Positions 7,849 to 15,411 of a stretch of DNA of 46,277 nucleotides are shown here, in pieces. Location of the stretch: assembly GCA_964644675.1 (NCBI GenBank), contig CAZXWK010000015.1, forward strand, positions 1 through 46,277, in the 5' to 3' direction. The stretch's first letter is position 1, and each line of letters begins with the position of its first letter. The notes under the pieces were generated by a model. That model searched no databases and was not told where the DNA came from. It saw only the letters and a list, made by a program, of their open reading frames with translations. The position numbers were made by a program, and so were the translations under genes. This DNA is from CAZXWK01 sp964644675 (GTDB taxonomy: Bacteria > Actinomycetota > Coriobacteriia > Anaerosomatales > JAAXUF01).

Positions 7849-9336
7849 CTACAGGTACTGCCACACGTCGTCGACGCCCGCTTCGGCCGCCGGCACGCAC
7901 TCCGCGATCGAGTGGACCGGCTCTCCGGTCGTCGGCTCGACGAGGCGCAGGTCCACGACCTCCGGCGCCTCGAGCCACCGTCCGGCCGAATCGGCGAGCA
8001 CCTTGACGCGCGGGTGGATGAGGTCGTCGTTGTTGACGCGGTAGACCACGGCGGTGGCTCCGTCGTCGAGCTTGACCACCGCGCCCATCGGATAGATGCC
8101 GAGCATCGCCACGAGCGCCTTGGTGACGCCGGGGTCGTAGGCCTTCTCGCGGCCCTGCATGAGCACGGCGAGCGCCTTGTCCGGCCGGATCTCTCGGCGG
8201 AAGGGCCGGTGCGTGGTCATCGCGTCGTAGGCGTCGCAGACCGCGACGATCTTGCTGAACAGGTGCTGCTCGCCGCCGGTGGTCTCCGGGTAGCCCATCT
8301 GGTCGAAGCGCTGGTGGTGCTCGTAGGCCACGATCATCGCCATCTTGTCGGCGAGCTGGATCCGCTTGAGCAGGTCCGCGCCCTCCTCCGAGTGCTGCTT
8401 GACGACCGCCCATTCCTCGGCGGTGAGCGGTCCGCTCTTGAGCAGCACGTCCTCCGGCACGCGCACCTTGCCGATGTCGTAGAGCAGCGCGGCGAGACCC
8501 AGCGAGTGCAGCTCGTCGGGGTCGAGTCCCAGCGCGCTGCCCAGCGAGATCGCGAGGATGCAGACGTTGATCGAGTGGTTGAGCGTGTAGTCGTCGTGTC
8601 CCTTGATCGCGGTCAGGCCCAGCACGGCGGCGGGGTCCTGGAGCAGGTTGTCGAGCATCGACTCGACGACGCGCTGCAGCGGTCCGACCTCGAGCACGCG
8701 GCCCAGCTTGGCCTGCGACTCGATCTCGCGCATCGCGGTCACGCCGGTGTCGTAGCTCTCGCGGGCCCGCGCGCGCACCTCGCGATTGCGCTCCTCGTCG
8801 CCGCTCTCCTCGAGCGTGGTCGTCTCGGCGACCGAGATGCCGCGCACGCCGCGCGCCTCGAGGTAGTCGCGGGCCGCGTCGATCTCGGTCACGCGCTGCT
8901 CAGCGAGCAGCTCGATGAGCGCAGCGGCCTCCTCGGTCGTGATCGCCGAGAAGAACGTGACCGCCGAGATGCCGCGCGCCAGCAGCTCCTCGATGAGCTT
9001 GCGGTAGGTCACGCTCTCCTCGGGGAAGACCTGGTTCTCGACGAAGAGGGTGCCCTTGTAGATGTTGACGGTCACGTCCTCGAAGCCGAGGTCCGAGAGC
9101 GCCTGGACCGAGCCGACCAGCTCGGACAGCGACTGCGCGACCAGAGGGTGCGTCGTCGGGTAGAGCGCCGCGTTGGTGTGCGCCACCGCGAGCGTGCGCA
9201 CCAGCTCGCGGGCGCGCTCGAGCTTCTCGGGCGTGGCGAACGGCGCCTGCACCGCGACGAGCTTGGCTTCCGCGGCTATCTCGGCGGGCCCCGCGAGAGG
9301 TCCCTCGTTCTCGGGACGGTACGGCATGTCCGTCAC
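7849..9336 (-). CDS. Degenerate HD-GYP domain protein
   Basis: The product is 495 aa. GTG 9336 overlaps the stop of the upstream HEAT-repeat gene (GTGA); an in-frame ATG lies three codons on. Residues about 30-165 form an N-terminal domain that resembles the N-terminus of the neighbouring gene. A linker follows, and then an HD-GYP domain at about 245-430. HD-GYP enzymes hydrolyse cyclic di-GMP at a di- or tri-iron site. Here the HD pair of HDIGK is Tyr286-Asp287 (YDIGK), and HHExxDGxGYP reads HHQRFDQMGYP with Gln342 replacing Glu. Other His and Asp residues (NHSINV, KQHSEEG, CDAYDAM) are retained. Reduced or lost hydrolysis and a switch to nucleotide or protein binding are inferred. The gene ends 18 bp from the convergent 6586 gene. 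Confidence 0.85.
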   Translation of the reverse strand: MTDMPYRPENEGPLAGPAEIAAEAKLVAVQAPFATPEKLERARELVRTLAVAHTNAALYPTTHPLVAQSLSELVGSVQALSDLGFEDVTVNIYKGTLFVENQVFPEESVTYRKLIEELLARGISAVTFFSAITTEEAAALIELLAEQRVTEIDAARDYLEARGVRGISVAETTTLEESGDEERNREVRARARESYDTGVTAMREIESQAKLGRVLEVGPLQRVVESMLDNLLQDPAAVLGLTAIKGHDDYTLNHSINVCILAISLGSALGLDPDELHSLGLAALLYDIGKVRVPEDVLLKSGPLTAEEWAVVKQHSEEGADLLKRIQLADKMAMIVAYEHHQRFDQMGYPETTGGEQHLFSKIVAVCDAYDAMTTHRPFRREIRPDKALAVLMQGREKAYDPGVTKALVAMLGIYPMGAVVKLDDGATAVVYRVNNDDLIHPRVKVLADSAGRWLEAPEVVDLRLVEPTTGEPVHSIAECVPAAEAGVDDVWQYL

Positions 9337-11240
9337 GGCGACTCAGCTCCTTCGGTCCTTGCATCTCGGATGTTCTGCACGGCGCGGCGCGCCTGCGCGC
9401 GAAGCTCCTTCTGCTTTCTGCCCCAGACGAACGTCCGGTCGGCGGTCCTGCGCAGTGCTCGTTCGGCCTCCGGCGTCCCGATCTGCTCGAGCGCGCGGAT
9501 GACCTCCTTGCGCGTCTCGTAGGTACGCCCCGGGTTGAGGTCCTCGAGCGCACGCGTGAGCTGGTGGATCGCGGGTGCCGCCTTCACGCGGCCGATCTCC
9601 CGGATCGCGAAGCGCTGCGTCTCGGGCTCCGGGTGTCCCAGCGCCTTGACGAGCGCGTTGGCGGCCTCGGGCTCGGGCGTGTCGGCGAGCGCCGTGATCG
9701 CGGCGAACCGCACGGGCTCGTTGAGGTTGGAGAGCGCCTGCGAGAGCACCGGTATCGCGCGCTTGTCGCCCAGGACGCCGATGGTCTTGATGATGGCGAC
9801 CGCGCGGCGCGGGTCCTCGTTCCTGAGCCGTGCGCGCGCGACGCCCAGGACCGCGTCGCTCATGCCGCGCATGACCGGACGCAGCAGCGAGCGGACCTGC
9901 TCGTCGCCGCGCACGTACGCTTCGAGGAGCGCTTCGGCGCCGGCAGGCCCCGCGGCGTGCAGGATCTCGCCGGCGATGGCGGCGTCAGCGTCGGTCTGGA
10001 CGGCGGCGCAGATGTCGGCGAGCACCGACGAGTCGGAGAGCGTCGCCCGCGCGTTCGCGACCGCACCCATCAGCGCGGGCGTCGCGGCGAGCTCGTCGAG
10101 ACGACGAAGCGCTTCTCGGACGGTCGGGAACGCTCCGTCGCGCGCGGCCTGGGGGAGCGAGTCGCCGATCGACGCGATCGTGTCGGCGTCGGGATGCGCG
10201 CGCGAGATCGCGACGCTGGTGGACAGCGCTCGGCCCGACGCGAGGTCGGGCGACGCGATCGCGACGAGCCGCGAGATCTCGGCGGGGTCGGCGGGCTCCT
10301 GCATGGCCTCGGCGACCTCGAGCGCGGGTGGCGTCTCGGCGAGGGGAGCGTCGCCCTCGGGCGCGTCGGTGGGCGACGGCGCCAGGAAGGTCGCGAGGAG
10401 CTTCGCCGTCTCCGGGGGCAGCTCGAGCGCGCCCGCGATCCGCCGGGGATCGGTGCCGGCCTGCGCGGCTACGAGCGTGAGCAGCCGTGCGAGCGCCGCG
10501 GGCTTCATGCTCGCGATGACGCCGAGCATGCCGTCCATGCGCCGACCGTTCGCGTCGGCCTTGAGCGAGAAGCCGAGCACCTTCATGCGCGTCTGCTCGT
10601 CGAGGCGCATGAGCGCGCTCGCGAGCCGCTCGACGGCGATGCTGCGGGCGGCCGGCTCCATCCGCCCGATCGCGGCCGCGACGTCGTCCTCGCCGGCGCC
10701 CGTGGAGCGCGCCCAACGTTCGGCGGAGGCGGCGAGTTCGCCCGCGAGGTCTTCGAGGGGCGCGGTCATCAGGTCGACGCCGAGCAGCCCCTCCTCCTCG
10801 GAGGCGCGCAGCGTGACCTCGACGACCGCGATGTGCGCGACGCGCGCGCCGGCGAGCAGCGCGCGGGGACCACCTGCCGCGCGAACCGCGGCAGGGTCGG
10901 CGTTGACGACCGTGACGAACGCCGTCACCTCGGCTTCGAGGAGTCCGGGAGCCATGACGACCTGTCCGACCTGGAGCGCGTGAAGGGCGCGGGCGAACGC
11001 CGCGACCTGGCTGTTGCCCTGGGCGATCTCGGTTTCGCCGACGCGAACCGCCTCGGGGTCGATCGCGTAGCGGAGCGGCCCCTGAACGTTCATCACCTCG
11101 TTGGCGCGCGCGGTGAACTTGGCGACGGCCTCCGCGGGAAGTGCGGAGGCGGGCGGGTACAGCCGAGCGGCCCCCGTTGCCGCGGCGAGCAGCCTGAGCG
11201 CCTCCTCGGCTCGAGGGTGGTTCTCACTCTCCCCGCTCAA
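9333..11240 (-). CDS. HEAT-repeat protein paired with the degenerate HD-GYP protein
   Basis: The product is 635 aa from TTG 11240, which has GGAGGAGGGG just upstream; longer in-frame extensions have no ribosome site. Residues about 10-130 contain LYPP, a beta-rich V-R-V-G-E-T-E-I-A-Q-G stretch and LEAEVTAFVTVV. This matches the spacing of LYPTTHPLV, IYKGTLFVENQVF and EEAAALIELL in the adjacent HD-GYP protein. The middle is Ala-rich helical. Residues about 490-620 are HEAT-like repeats with AIPVLSQALSNLNEPVRFAAITALA and further units on the same pattern. HEAT arrays are protein-binding scaffolds. The 4-nt overlap with the HD-GYP gene implies coupled expression and probably a shared complex. 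The exact function is unknown. Confidence 0.7.
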   Translation of the reverse strand: MSGESENHPRAEEALRLLAAATGAARLYPPASALPAEAVAKFTARANEVMNVQGPLRYAIDPEAVRVGETEIAQGNSQVAAFARALHALQVGQVVMAPGLLEAEVTAFVTVVNADPAAVRAAGGPRALLAGARVAHIAVVEVTLRASEEEGLLGVDLMTAPLEDLAGELAASAERWARSTGAGEDDVAAAIGRMEPAARSIAVERLASALMRLDEQTRMKVLGFSLKADANGRRMDGMLGVIASMKPAALARLLTLVAAQAGTDPRRIAGALELPPETAKLLATFLAPSPTDAPEGDAPLAETPPALEVAEAMQEPADPAEISRLVAIASPDLASGRALSTSVAISRAHPDADTIASIGDSLPQAARDGAFPTVREALRRLDELAATPALMGAVANARATLSDSSVLADICAAVQTDADAAIAGEILHAAGPAGAEALLEAYVRGDEQVRSLLRPVMRGMSDAVLGVARARLRNEDPRRAVAIIKTIGVLGDKRAIPVLSQALSNLNEPVRFAAITALADTPEPEAANALVKALGHPEPETQRFAIREIGRVKAAPAIHQLTRALEDLNPGRTYETRKEVIRALEQIGTPEAERALRRTADRTFVWGRKQKELRAQARRAVQNIRDARTEGAESP

Positions 11241-11329
11241 GCATGCCCCTCCTCCCGCGTCGGTCCCGACGTGCGCGACTCTAGTATCGGCCAAGCATCG
11301 GACCCGCTTCACGCATGCGGGCGTACACT

Positions 11330-11345
11330 TGTGATGGCGGTCACA
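11330..11345. promoter_or_regulatory. Perfect TGTGA-N6-TCACA palindrome (CRP/FNR-family-like operator)
   Basis: The 16-bp sequence TGTGATGGCGGTCACA has the symmetric half-sites recognised by CRP-family regulators. It lies between the divergent HEAT-repeat gene (start 11240) and the IrrE-like gene (start 11458), at 90 bp and 113 bp from their starts. It could act on either gene. No CRP-family regulator is encoded in the window. Confidence 0.45.
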
Positions 11346-11457
11346 TCCACTGGGTATGTTTGTCGCACATTCCCCTCGCTGTGCGCCAGAGACGTACCGA
11401 TACAGGAGACACCCGCCGAGCAGGATGCCGTCGCGGCGGAACCCCGCAGGAGGCCGC

Positions 11458-11949
11458 TTGGCACTGCGCACCGAACAGTACTATCGGCGCATCGCAGAAG
11501 ACGCTATCGCAGCGATCGGCGTGACGGAACCGCCCGTCCCGGTCAACGATGTGGTGGCATCGCTGTGCATTCCCGTGCGCGCGGTGAACCTGCCTTCGTT
11601 CTTCACCGCCGCGACCATCTACGAGGACGGCCTGCCGATCATGGTCGTCAACTTCGCCAAACCCGAGATCGAGCGCCGCCGGGCGCTCGCACACATGACC
11701 GCGCACGTACTGCTGCTGCTCGCCGACTCGGAGAACGGCTTTCCGCGCAACCAGGGCGACCACCACGAAGCGGACGTCGTCGCGCGGGAGCTGATGATGC
11801 CGACGACGATGATCATCGACCAGGCCCGAACCTGGTTCAACGACTACCGCTACCTCTCGCGCCTGTTCGGCGTGTCCGAGAGCGTCATGCTCGAACGCAT
11901 GCGGGACCTCGGTCTGGTCAAGAACCAGGGATACGTCTGGGACTACTGA
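11458..11949 (+). CDS. ImmA/IrrE-like protein lacking the HExxH glutamate
   Basis: The product is 163 aa from TTG 11458, four bases after AGGAGG (11448-11453). An open extension to 11356 has no ribosome site. The fold is suggested by an N-terminal helical part, then LAHMTAH at residues 77-83 where ImmA/IrrE metallopeptidases have LAHELGH, and EADVVARELMMP from Glu104, matching the conserved third-ligand helix and LLMP motif. Family members cleave phage or DNA-damage repressors. Here the catalytic Glu of HExxH is Met80, so proteolysis is doubtful while zinc binding by His79, His83 and Glu104 may remain. The C-terminal part (LSRLFGVSESVMLERMRDLG) looks like a helix-turn-helix. No repressor gene is adjacent, unlike typical ImmA pairs. 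Confidence 0.72.
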   Translation: MALRTEQYYRRIAEDAIAAIGVTEPPVPVNDVVASLCIPVRAVNLPSFFTAATIYEDGLPIMVVNFAKPEIERRRALAHMTAHVLLLLADSENGFPRNQGDHHEADVVARELMMPTTMIIDQARTWFNDYRYLSRLFGVSESVMLERMRDLGLVKNQGYVWDY

Positions 11950-12143
11950 TCCCCGCAGCGCACCCCGGCTCACGGCCGATCGTCGTCGAGCCCGGCTGCG
12001 ACTCGTCAAAGACGCCCAAGCCCGCTCCTGCCGAGAACCCTGCCGCCGTCTCCGCATGTGGGCGCGCTGGTATAGACTCTGTATGAGGGCCACGGGACAT
12101 GACCGGGGCCCGTCGTACGCTCGGCCGAGGGGGACCTTCCGCT

Positions 12144-13115
12144 ATGCGAACCAGCTACGCAGTCGGCGTCGATGTGGGTGGCACGCGCATCGCCGCCGGG
12201 CTCGTCGAACGCAAGGGCCGCATCATCAAGGACGCCAAGCGGCTCACGCCCAAGACGGGGCCGTTCGCTGTCGTCGATACCATCATCGACCTCGTCGAAG
12301 AGGTGACGAGCGGCGCACACGCGTCCGAGGTCGCTGGCATCGGCATCGGCGTCCCGGCGCAGATCGACTTCCTGCGCCAGTCGGTCGAGTTCTGCACCAA
12401 CCTGCCGCTGGCCGGCGTGGACGTGCGCTCACTCGTGATGAGCCGCACCAAGCACGACGTCACCATCGACAACGACGGCCACATGGCCGCTCTCGGCGAA
12501 GCCCGGTGGGGCGCCGCCAAGGGCGCGCGCGACTTCCTCACGATCACGGTCGGCACCGGCGTCGGCGGCGGGATCTACCTCAACGGCGAGCCCTACCGCG
12601 GAAGCCGAGGTCTGGGCGGCGAGATCGGCCACACCGTCGTCGAGCTCGACGGCGCGCCGTGCCCTTGCGGCGGAACCGGCCACCTCGAGGCCTACCTCGG
12701 CAGGCCCGCGATCGCCGCGAAGGGCCGCGAGGCGGCGGAGGCGTTCAAGGGCCGCGAGATCCTCGCGGCGGCGGGCGGCAACGCCGAGGCGATCACGGCC
12801 GAGAGCGTGCTGCTCGCGGCGAAGGCGGGCGACCCGGTCGCGCGCGATATCCTGCTCGGGTGCGGCGACGTGCTGGGTCGGGCGCTCGTCGGGTTCGTCA
12901 ACATCTTCAATCCCAAGCTCATCGTCATAGGCGGCGGCATCGGTGAGGCCGCGGACTTCATGGTCGAGCGTGCCGCCGAGGTCATGCAGGGCGAGGCGCT
13001 CGCCGGACGGCGCGACGTGACGGTCGTCCAGGCGGTCCTGGGAAACGACGCCGGGATCCTCGGCGCCGCAGCGCTCGCGTTCGACGAGCACGACGCGCAT
13101 GAAGGGATGCACTAG
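12144..13115 (+). CDS. ROK-family sugar kinase (glucokinase-like)
   Basis: The product is 323 aa from ATG 12144 with GAGGGGGA upstream; a longer frame to 12099 is not needed. The ATP-binding DVGGTRIAAG is at the N-terminus. IGVPAQID, GTGVGGGIYLNG and GGEIGHTVV follow, and then the zinc site CPCGGTGHLE, in which the usual third Cys of CxCGxxGC is His. ROK kinases phosphorylate glucose or N-acetylated sugars in the cytoplasm, and the overall pattern is closest to glucokinases. The His for Cys change may preserve zinc binding. A DUF362 gene follows after 2 nt, so they form an operon, although no sugar transporter is nearby. Substrate specificity is not decided by sequence. Confidence 0.85.
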   Translation: MRTSYAVGVDVGGTRIAAGLVERKGRIIKDAKRLTPKTGPFAVVDTIIDLVEEVTSGAHASEVAGIGIGVPAQIDFLRQSVEFCTNLPLAGVDVRSLVMSRTKHDVTIDNDGHMAALGEARWGAAKGARDFLTITVGTGVGGGIYLNGEPYRGSRGLGGEIGHTVVELDGAPCPCGGTGHLEAYLGRPAIAAKGREAAEAFKGREILAAAGGNAEAITAESVLLAAKAGDPVARDILLGCGDVLGRALVGFVNIFNPKLIVIGGGIGEAADFMVERAAEVMQGEALAGRRDVTVVQAVLGNDAGILGAAALAFDEHDAHEGMH

Positions 13116-13117
13116 CC

Positions 13118-14233
13118 ATGAGCGAGAAGTCGGTCGTCTGGTTCGCACCGGTCCGCAGCGTCAAGAAGCAGTCGCTCGTGAAGCGCGCGGGCACCTTGCT
13201 CGAGCGCGCAGGGCTCGCTTCGGCCGTCGAAGCCGACGACCTGGTGGCCGTGAAGCTGCACTTCGGCGAGGAGGGCAACACCGGCTTCGTCTCGCCGGTC
13301 TTCCTGCGCGAGGTCGTGCGGCTCGTGAAGTCTCACGGCGGCAAGCCGTTCCTGACCGACAGCAACACCCTCTACCGCGGCCAGCGGTTCAACGCCGTCG
13401 ACCACCTCGCGTGCGCGATCCACAACGGCTTCGGCTACGCGACGGTCGAGGCGCCGCTCGTCATCGCAGACGGGCTCGACGGCCGCGAGGCGGTGGACGT
13501 CGAGATCGAGGGCTTCAAGCACTTCGAGAGCGTGCGGCTCGGTTCCGCGGCCGTTCACGCGGACGCGCTCGTCGTCGTCTCCCACGTGAAGGGGCACGAG
13601 GCCACCGGGTTCGGTGGCGCGCTCAAGAACGTCGGCATGGGGCTCGGTTGCCGCAGCGCCAAGCAGCGCATGCACGCCGACTTCAAGCCCGAGGTCGTCG
13701 CCGAGAAGTGCACGGCATGCGCTCGGTGCGTGAAGTGGTGCCCGGTCAACGCGATCGTCATCGGCCCGGACAAGGTCGCCCAGATCGACTACGAGGTCTG
13801 CTACGGCTGTGGCGAGTGCGTCGCCAGCTGCCCGTACGGATCGATCGGCATCTGCTGGAAGACCACGCCCGAGGCGCTGCAGGAGAAGATCGTCGAGCAC
13901 GTCGCCGGTGCGGTGAAGGGCAAGGACGGCAAGGTCGTCTACCTGTCCTTCGTCACCAACGTCTCGCCCGACTGCGACTGTTGGGCGTTCAGCGACGCGC
14001 CCGTCGTCGGCGACATCGGCGTGCTCGCGTCGACCGACATCGTCGCCATCGACCAGGCGGCGTACGACATGGTGGTCGCCGCGGACGGCGCCCCGGGAGG
14101 GCGAGGAGAGGGGCTCGCCGCCGGCACCGACAAGTTCCGCGAGGTGACCGGCGTGGACGGCACCATCGGCATCCGCTACGCCGAGGAGATGGGGCTCGGC
14201 TCGCGCGACTACGAGCTCCGGCAGCTCGACTGA
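13118..14233 (+). CDS. DUF362 protein with two [4Fe-4S] ferredoxin motifs
   Basis: The product is 371 aa and starts 2 nt after the ROK kinase stop. Residues 1-190 are the DUF362 domain (VAVKLHFGEEGNTGF, FLTDSNTLYRG, VSHVKGHEATGFGGALKN). Two 4Fe-4S binding sets follow, Cys198/201/204/208 and Cys228/231/234/238, and then a C-terminal DUF362-like part. Such proteins are common in anaerobes and are thought to be cytoplasmic electron-transfer or metal-site proteins, but no defined reaction is established. The ferredoxin motifs fit the anaerobic theme of the NfnAB genes further along. The pairing with a sugar kinase is unexplained. Confidence 0.88.
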   Translation: MSEKSVVWFAPVRSVKKQSLVKRAGTLLERAGLASAVEADDLVAVKLHFGEEGNTGFVSPVFLREVVRLVKSHGGKPFLTDSNTLYRGQRFNAVDHLACAIHNGFGYATVEAPLVIADGLDGREAVDVEIEGFKHFESVRLGSAAVHADALVVVSHVKGHEATGFGGALKNVGMGLGCRSAKQRMHADFKPEVVAEKCTACARCVKWCPVNAIVIGPDKVAQIDYEVCYGCGECVASCPYGSIGICWKTTPEALQEKIVEHVAGAVKGKDGKVVYLSFVTNVSPDCDCWAFSDAPVVGDIGVLASTDIVAIDQAAYDMVVAADGAPGGRGEGLAAGTDKFREVTGVDGTIGIRYAEEMGLGSRDYELRQLD

Positions 14234-14259
14234 CCGAGACCGCAGGCGGGGGAGGCCAC

Positions 14260-15411
14260 TTGGACTACTGGGGCGTGGTGCGACAGGCGTGGGCGGTCAG
14301 CCGCCGCACGCGGCCGCTCTGGTGGCTCGGGGTGATCTCGGCGGCGCAGCTCGTCGTCTACACCTTCATGATGACGCTGCTGCTCATACCGGTCGTCGCG
14401 CTCCCGCAGGTGTTCATCGCGTTGGGCGCCGCTTCCGAGGATGCCGCGGCAAGTGCCGCGATCGACCGCGGCTTCGGGATCGCTTCGAGCTACATCACGG
14501 CCTACGGGTTGCCCGTCCTCGCCGGGTTCGTCGCCCTCATGGCGTTCTGGATCGTGCTCGGCGTCTTCGATGTCGCCGCGCAGCCGGGCCTGATCACCCA
14601 GACGACCGAGTCGGTCGAGGGCCGGCCGACTTCGGTGCGGGCGGGCATGGCTGACGGCTTCCGGCTGTGGTGGCGGACGGTCGGCCTGCTGGTCATCTCG
14701 GCGATGCCTGCCCTGCTCTACGTGCTCGCGATGGGGCTGCTCGGGCTCTTCACGGTGTCGCTGCCCTTGCTCGCGGGTGAGATGCCCGACCCGATCCGCA
14801 TCCAGGTCGGCTACCGCCTGCTGTCGCCGCTGTCGACGCTGGTGTCGCTCGTCTCCATCCCGCTGGGAGTCTGGGTCGCGCTCGCGCTGCGGTTCGCGGT
14901 GCTCGACGACCTCGAGGTGCGCCCGGCGCTCGGTGCCGCGTGGCGGGTGATGAAGGCCGAGCCCGCCGAGGTGTTCCTCATCTACCTCGTGATCGCCGTG
15001 GTGGGGATGATCGTGGGGATCCCGCTGGCCATCGTCGTGACCCTGATCGTCGGTGGGTTCGCGGTCGCGGCCGTCGCGGTCGGCGTCTCGGGCGGCGCTG
15101 CGGCCATCGTGCCGGTCGTGGGGATCAGCCTGGTCGGGCTGCTCGTCATCGCACTGGTGATGTTCGCGTTCTCGTCGATCTGGTTCGTGTACACGTCGGT
15201 CGCGTGGACGCTCTTCTGGCGTCGCCTGACCGGCCGAGACCCTCGCGGGGACCGGCACGCTGCGGCTGGAGTCGCTGAGCCCGTCGCTGCCACCGCACCG
15301 GTCGCGCCGGTCGCCCCCGTCGCGCCCGCTCCTGCTCCACCAGCCGGTCCGCCGTCACCCGTGCCACCACCGCCCGCCTCGCTCGACGCACCTCGAAGGG
15401 ACGACCTGTGA
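14260..15411 (+). CDS. Multi-pass membrane protein with Pro/Ala-rich tail (copy 1)
   Basis: The product is 383 aa from TTG 14260, five bases after GGGGGAGG. About six hydrophobic segments are visible between residues 15 and 320. A tail of about 50 residues rich in Pro, Ala and Val (repeats of APVAP) follows and is probably cytoplasmic and disordered. The segment before the tail reads WTLFWRRLTGRDP. The next protein has WTAFFRQMTGLDV in the same place, and both have a similar membrane layout, so the two are tandem paralogues. The stop overlaps the next start (GTGA). I do not recognise a named family with certainty; glycerophosphoryl-diester-phosphodiesterase-type membrane domains and DUF4013-like proteins look broadly similar. 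Confidence 0.75.
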   Translation: MDYWGVVRQAWAVSRRTRPLWWLGVISAAQLVVYTFMMTLLLIPVVALPQVFIALGAASEDAAASAAIDRGFGIASSYITAYGLPVLAGFVALMAFWIVLGVFDVAAQPGLITQTTESVEGRPTSVRAGMADGFRLWWRTVGLLVISAMPALLYVLAMGLLGLFTVSLPLLAGEMPDPIRIQVGYRLLSPLSTLVSLVSIPLGVWVALALRFAVLDDLEVRPALGAAWRVMKAEPAEVFLIYLVIAVVGMIVGIPLAIVVTLIVGGFAVAAVAVGVSGGAAAIVPVVGISLVGLLVIALVMFAFSSIWFVYTSVAWTLFWRRLTGRDPRGDRHAAAGVAEPVAATAPVAPVAPVAPAPAPPAGPPSPVPPPPASLDAPRRDDL

